This document shows, piece after piece, positions 5,452 to 6,087 of a stretch of DNA of 6,087 nt. The stretch is from Chloroflexota bacterium. GTDB taxonomy: Bacteria; Chloroflexota; Dehalococcoidia; JACPQK01. The position numbers were made by a program, and so were the translations under genes. Where the stretch lies: positions 1-6,087 of the forward strand of contig JACPQK010000064.1 of the NCBI GenBank assembly GCA_016190535.1. The letters run 5' to 3'. How positions within the stretch are numbered: position 1 is the first letter of the stretch; the number at the start of each line of letters is the position of its first letter. The notes under the pieces were generated by a model, which saw nothing but the letters and a program-made list of their open reading frames with translations, did not search any database and was not told the origin of the DNA.

Positions 5452-6087
5452 TTATGGCCCCTTGTGACAGGCCTGACAGGTCGTCATCGTATCCTTTAGA
5501 GCCTGGTGGTTAGGCACCTCAGGGAACTTGGGTGCGGTGCCTACCCCGGTCTCGTGGCACACCCGACACTCAGTCCTGGGGGCGTGGTTGGCCGGGATTC
5601 TGGGGGGGAAGGCAGGCAGGTCCACGGCCTTGGCGAAGATCAGCTTGTAGACGTTGCTGCTCCAGGCGTGGTTCACCTGGGCATTGTCGAAGACGGCCAG
5701 GCCAAAGTAGTAGGTCTTGGCCAAGTCGCTGAACTGGACGTCGAACTGGGAGCCTGTAGTGAGCTTGCGGGCCCACTCCAGGGTCCACACCCCGTCCTTC
5801 CACACACCCTTGGCAGTAATGTCTGCCCGGTCACCAGCAAAGGGAGCGACGATGATTCCGGGGACTTTGTCGCCGGGTTTGTACTTGGTGTCATCAAAGG
5901 CTACTTTCACGGAGTCCATGATCCACCATGGTGGCGACGCCTTGTTGTCAGGGAGAGCGTACTGAGGGAGCTTCTTGTCGGCTGTGCGATTGTCTACGTA
6001 CCCGCCGCTAGTCTTGGGATCGCTATGGCGACCAGCCTCCGCAGCCTCGGACGGCCGCTGGGCGTCCAGGTACTGGTCATCTATCTG
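5452..6087 (-). CDS. EB_dh-type heme protein with C-terminal diheme c motifs, partial (start off-window)
   Basis: The frame is open from the right edge to the TAA at 5454-5452, giving the last 211 residues. Met57 (5919) is internal, because the frame and the family homology continue upstream of it. Counting from the edge, residues 3-8 (DDQYLD) and 20-33 (RHSDPKTSGGYVDN) together with GVWKDGVWTLEWARKL (94-109) and FGLAVFDNAQVNHAW (128-142) fit the ethylbenzene-dehydrogenase gamma-type heme-binding domain. That domain binds heme b in periplasmic DMSO-reductase-family enzymes and also occurs in stand-alone cytochromes. After a Pro-rich linker (157-166) come two c-type heme sites, CRVCH (174-178, DNA 5554-5568) and CQACH (204-208, DNA 5464-5478), ending three residues later. 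Covalent hemes imply export, so a signal peptide or membrane part should lie upstream. The spacing CxxCH...TAPKFPEVPNH...CxxCH faintly recalls NapB. It is likely an electron-transfer subunit; the partner enzyme is not visible. Confidence 0.82.
   Translation of the reverse strand, partial: QIDDQYLDAQRPSEAAEAGRHSDPKTSGGYVDNRTADKKLPQYALPDNKASPPWWIMDSVKVAFDDTKYKPGDKVPGIIVAPFAGDRADITAKGVWKDGVWTLEWARKLTTGSQFDVQFSDLAKTYYFGLAVFDNAQVNHAWSSNVYKLIFAKAVDLPAFPPRIPANHAPRTECRVCHETGVGTAPKFPEVPNHQALKDTMTTCQACHKGP

Noticed and set aside
5917..5919. ATG at 5919 as the start of the minus-strand cytochrome gene
   Set aside because: The frame continues open to the window edge and the upstream residues (DDQYLD, DPKTSGGYVDN) belong to the EB_dh domain, so the ATG is internal.

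Overview
The window is GC-rich and bacterial. It fits an uncultured or anaerobic Chloroflexota (Dehalococcoidia-like) lineage. That guess rests on three things: an EF-G2-type GTPase, a tandem pair of family III CoA-transferases, and an ethylbenzene-dehydrogenase-type heme protein, set among many palindromic dispersed repeats. No rRNA or other strong taxonomic marker is present, so the assignment is inference.

Layout. (1) Positions 1-35, minus strand, hold the 5' half of a tRNA-Met(CAU) gene. The window edge cuts it exactly after the anticodon, and a plausible promoter lies at 50-78. (2) Positions 36-414 have no protein gene. They hold a 116-bp imperfect inverted-repeat element (109-224) with a smaller hairpin inside each arm, then a leader with two mutually exclusive hairpins just ahead of a TTG start. 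(3) Positions 415-2766 hold two plus-strand family III (CaiB/BaiF) CoA-transferase genes 9 bp apart. The second keeps the catalytic Asp in register; the first seems to lack it but keeps an N-terminal motif the second has lost. This suggests an obligate heterodimer. (4) Positions 2767-3262 (496 bp) are non-coding and packed with palindromes: a hairpin resembling an IS200/IS605 right end, a double-hairpin repeat and a 92-bp palindromic element. A probable promoter for the next gene follows. (5) Positions 3263-5335 encode a complete 690-aa EF-G-like translational GTPase of the EF-G2 type, with Tyr instead of His after DTPG. (6) Positions 5336-5451 hold two strong hairpins between convergent genes, probably a bidirectional terminator. 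(7) Positions 5452-6087, minus strand, hold the C-terminal 211 residues of a heme protein: an ethylbenzene-dehydrogenase-type (EB_dh) domain followed by two CxxCH c-heme motifs. Its start is outside the window.

The CoA-transferase pair is one transcription unit. The EF-G-like gene appears to have its own promoter, and the cytochrome gene converges on it. The CoA-transferase pair and the EB_dh protein each belong to families that include anaerobic hydrocarbon-degradation enzymes, but they are not in one operon and no substrate can be read from the sequence.
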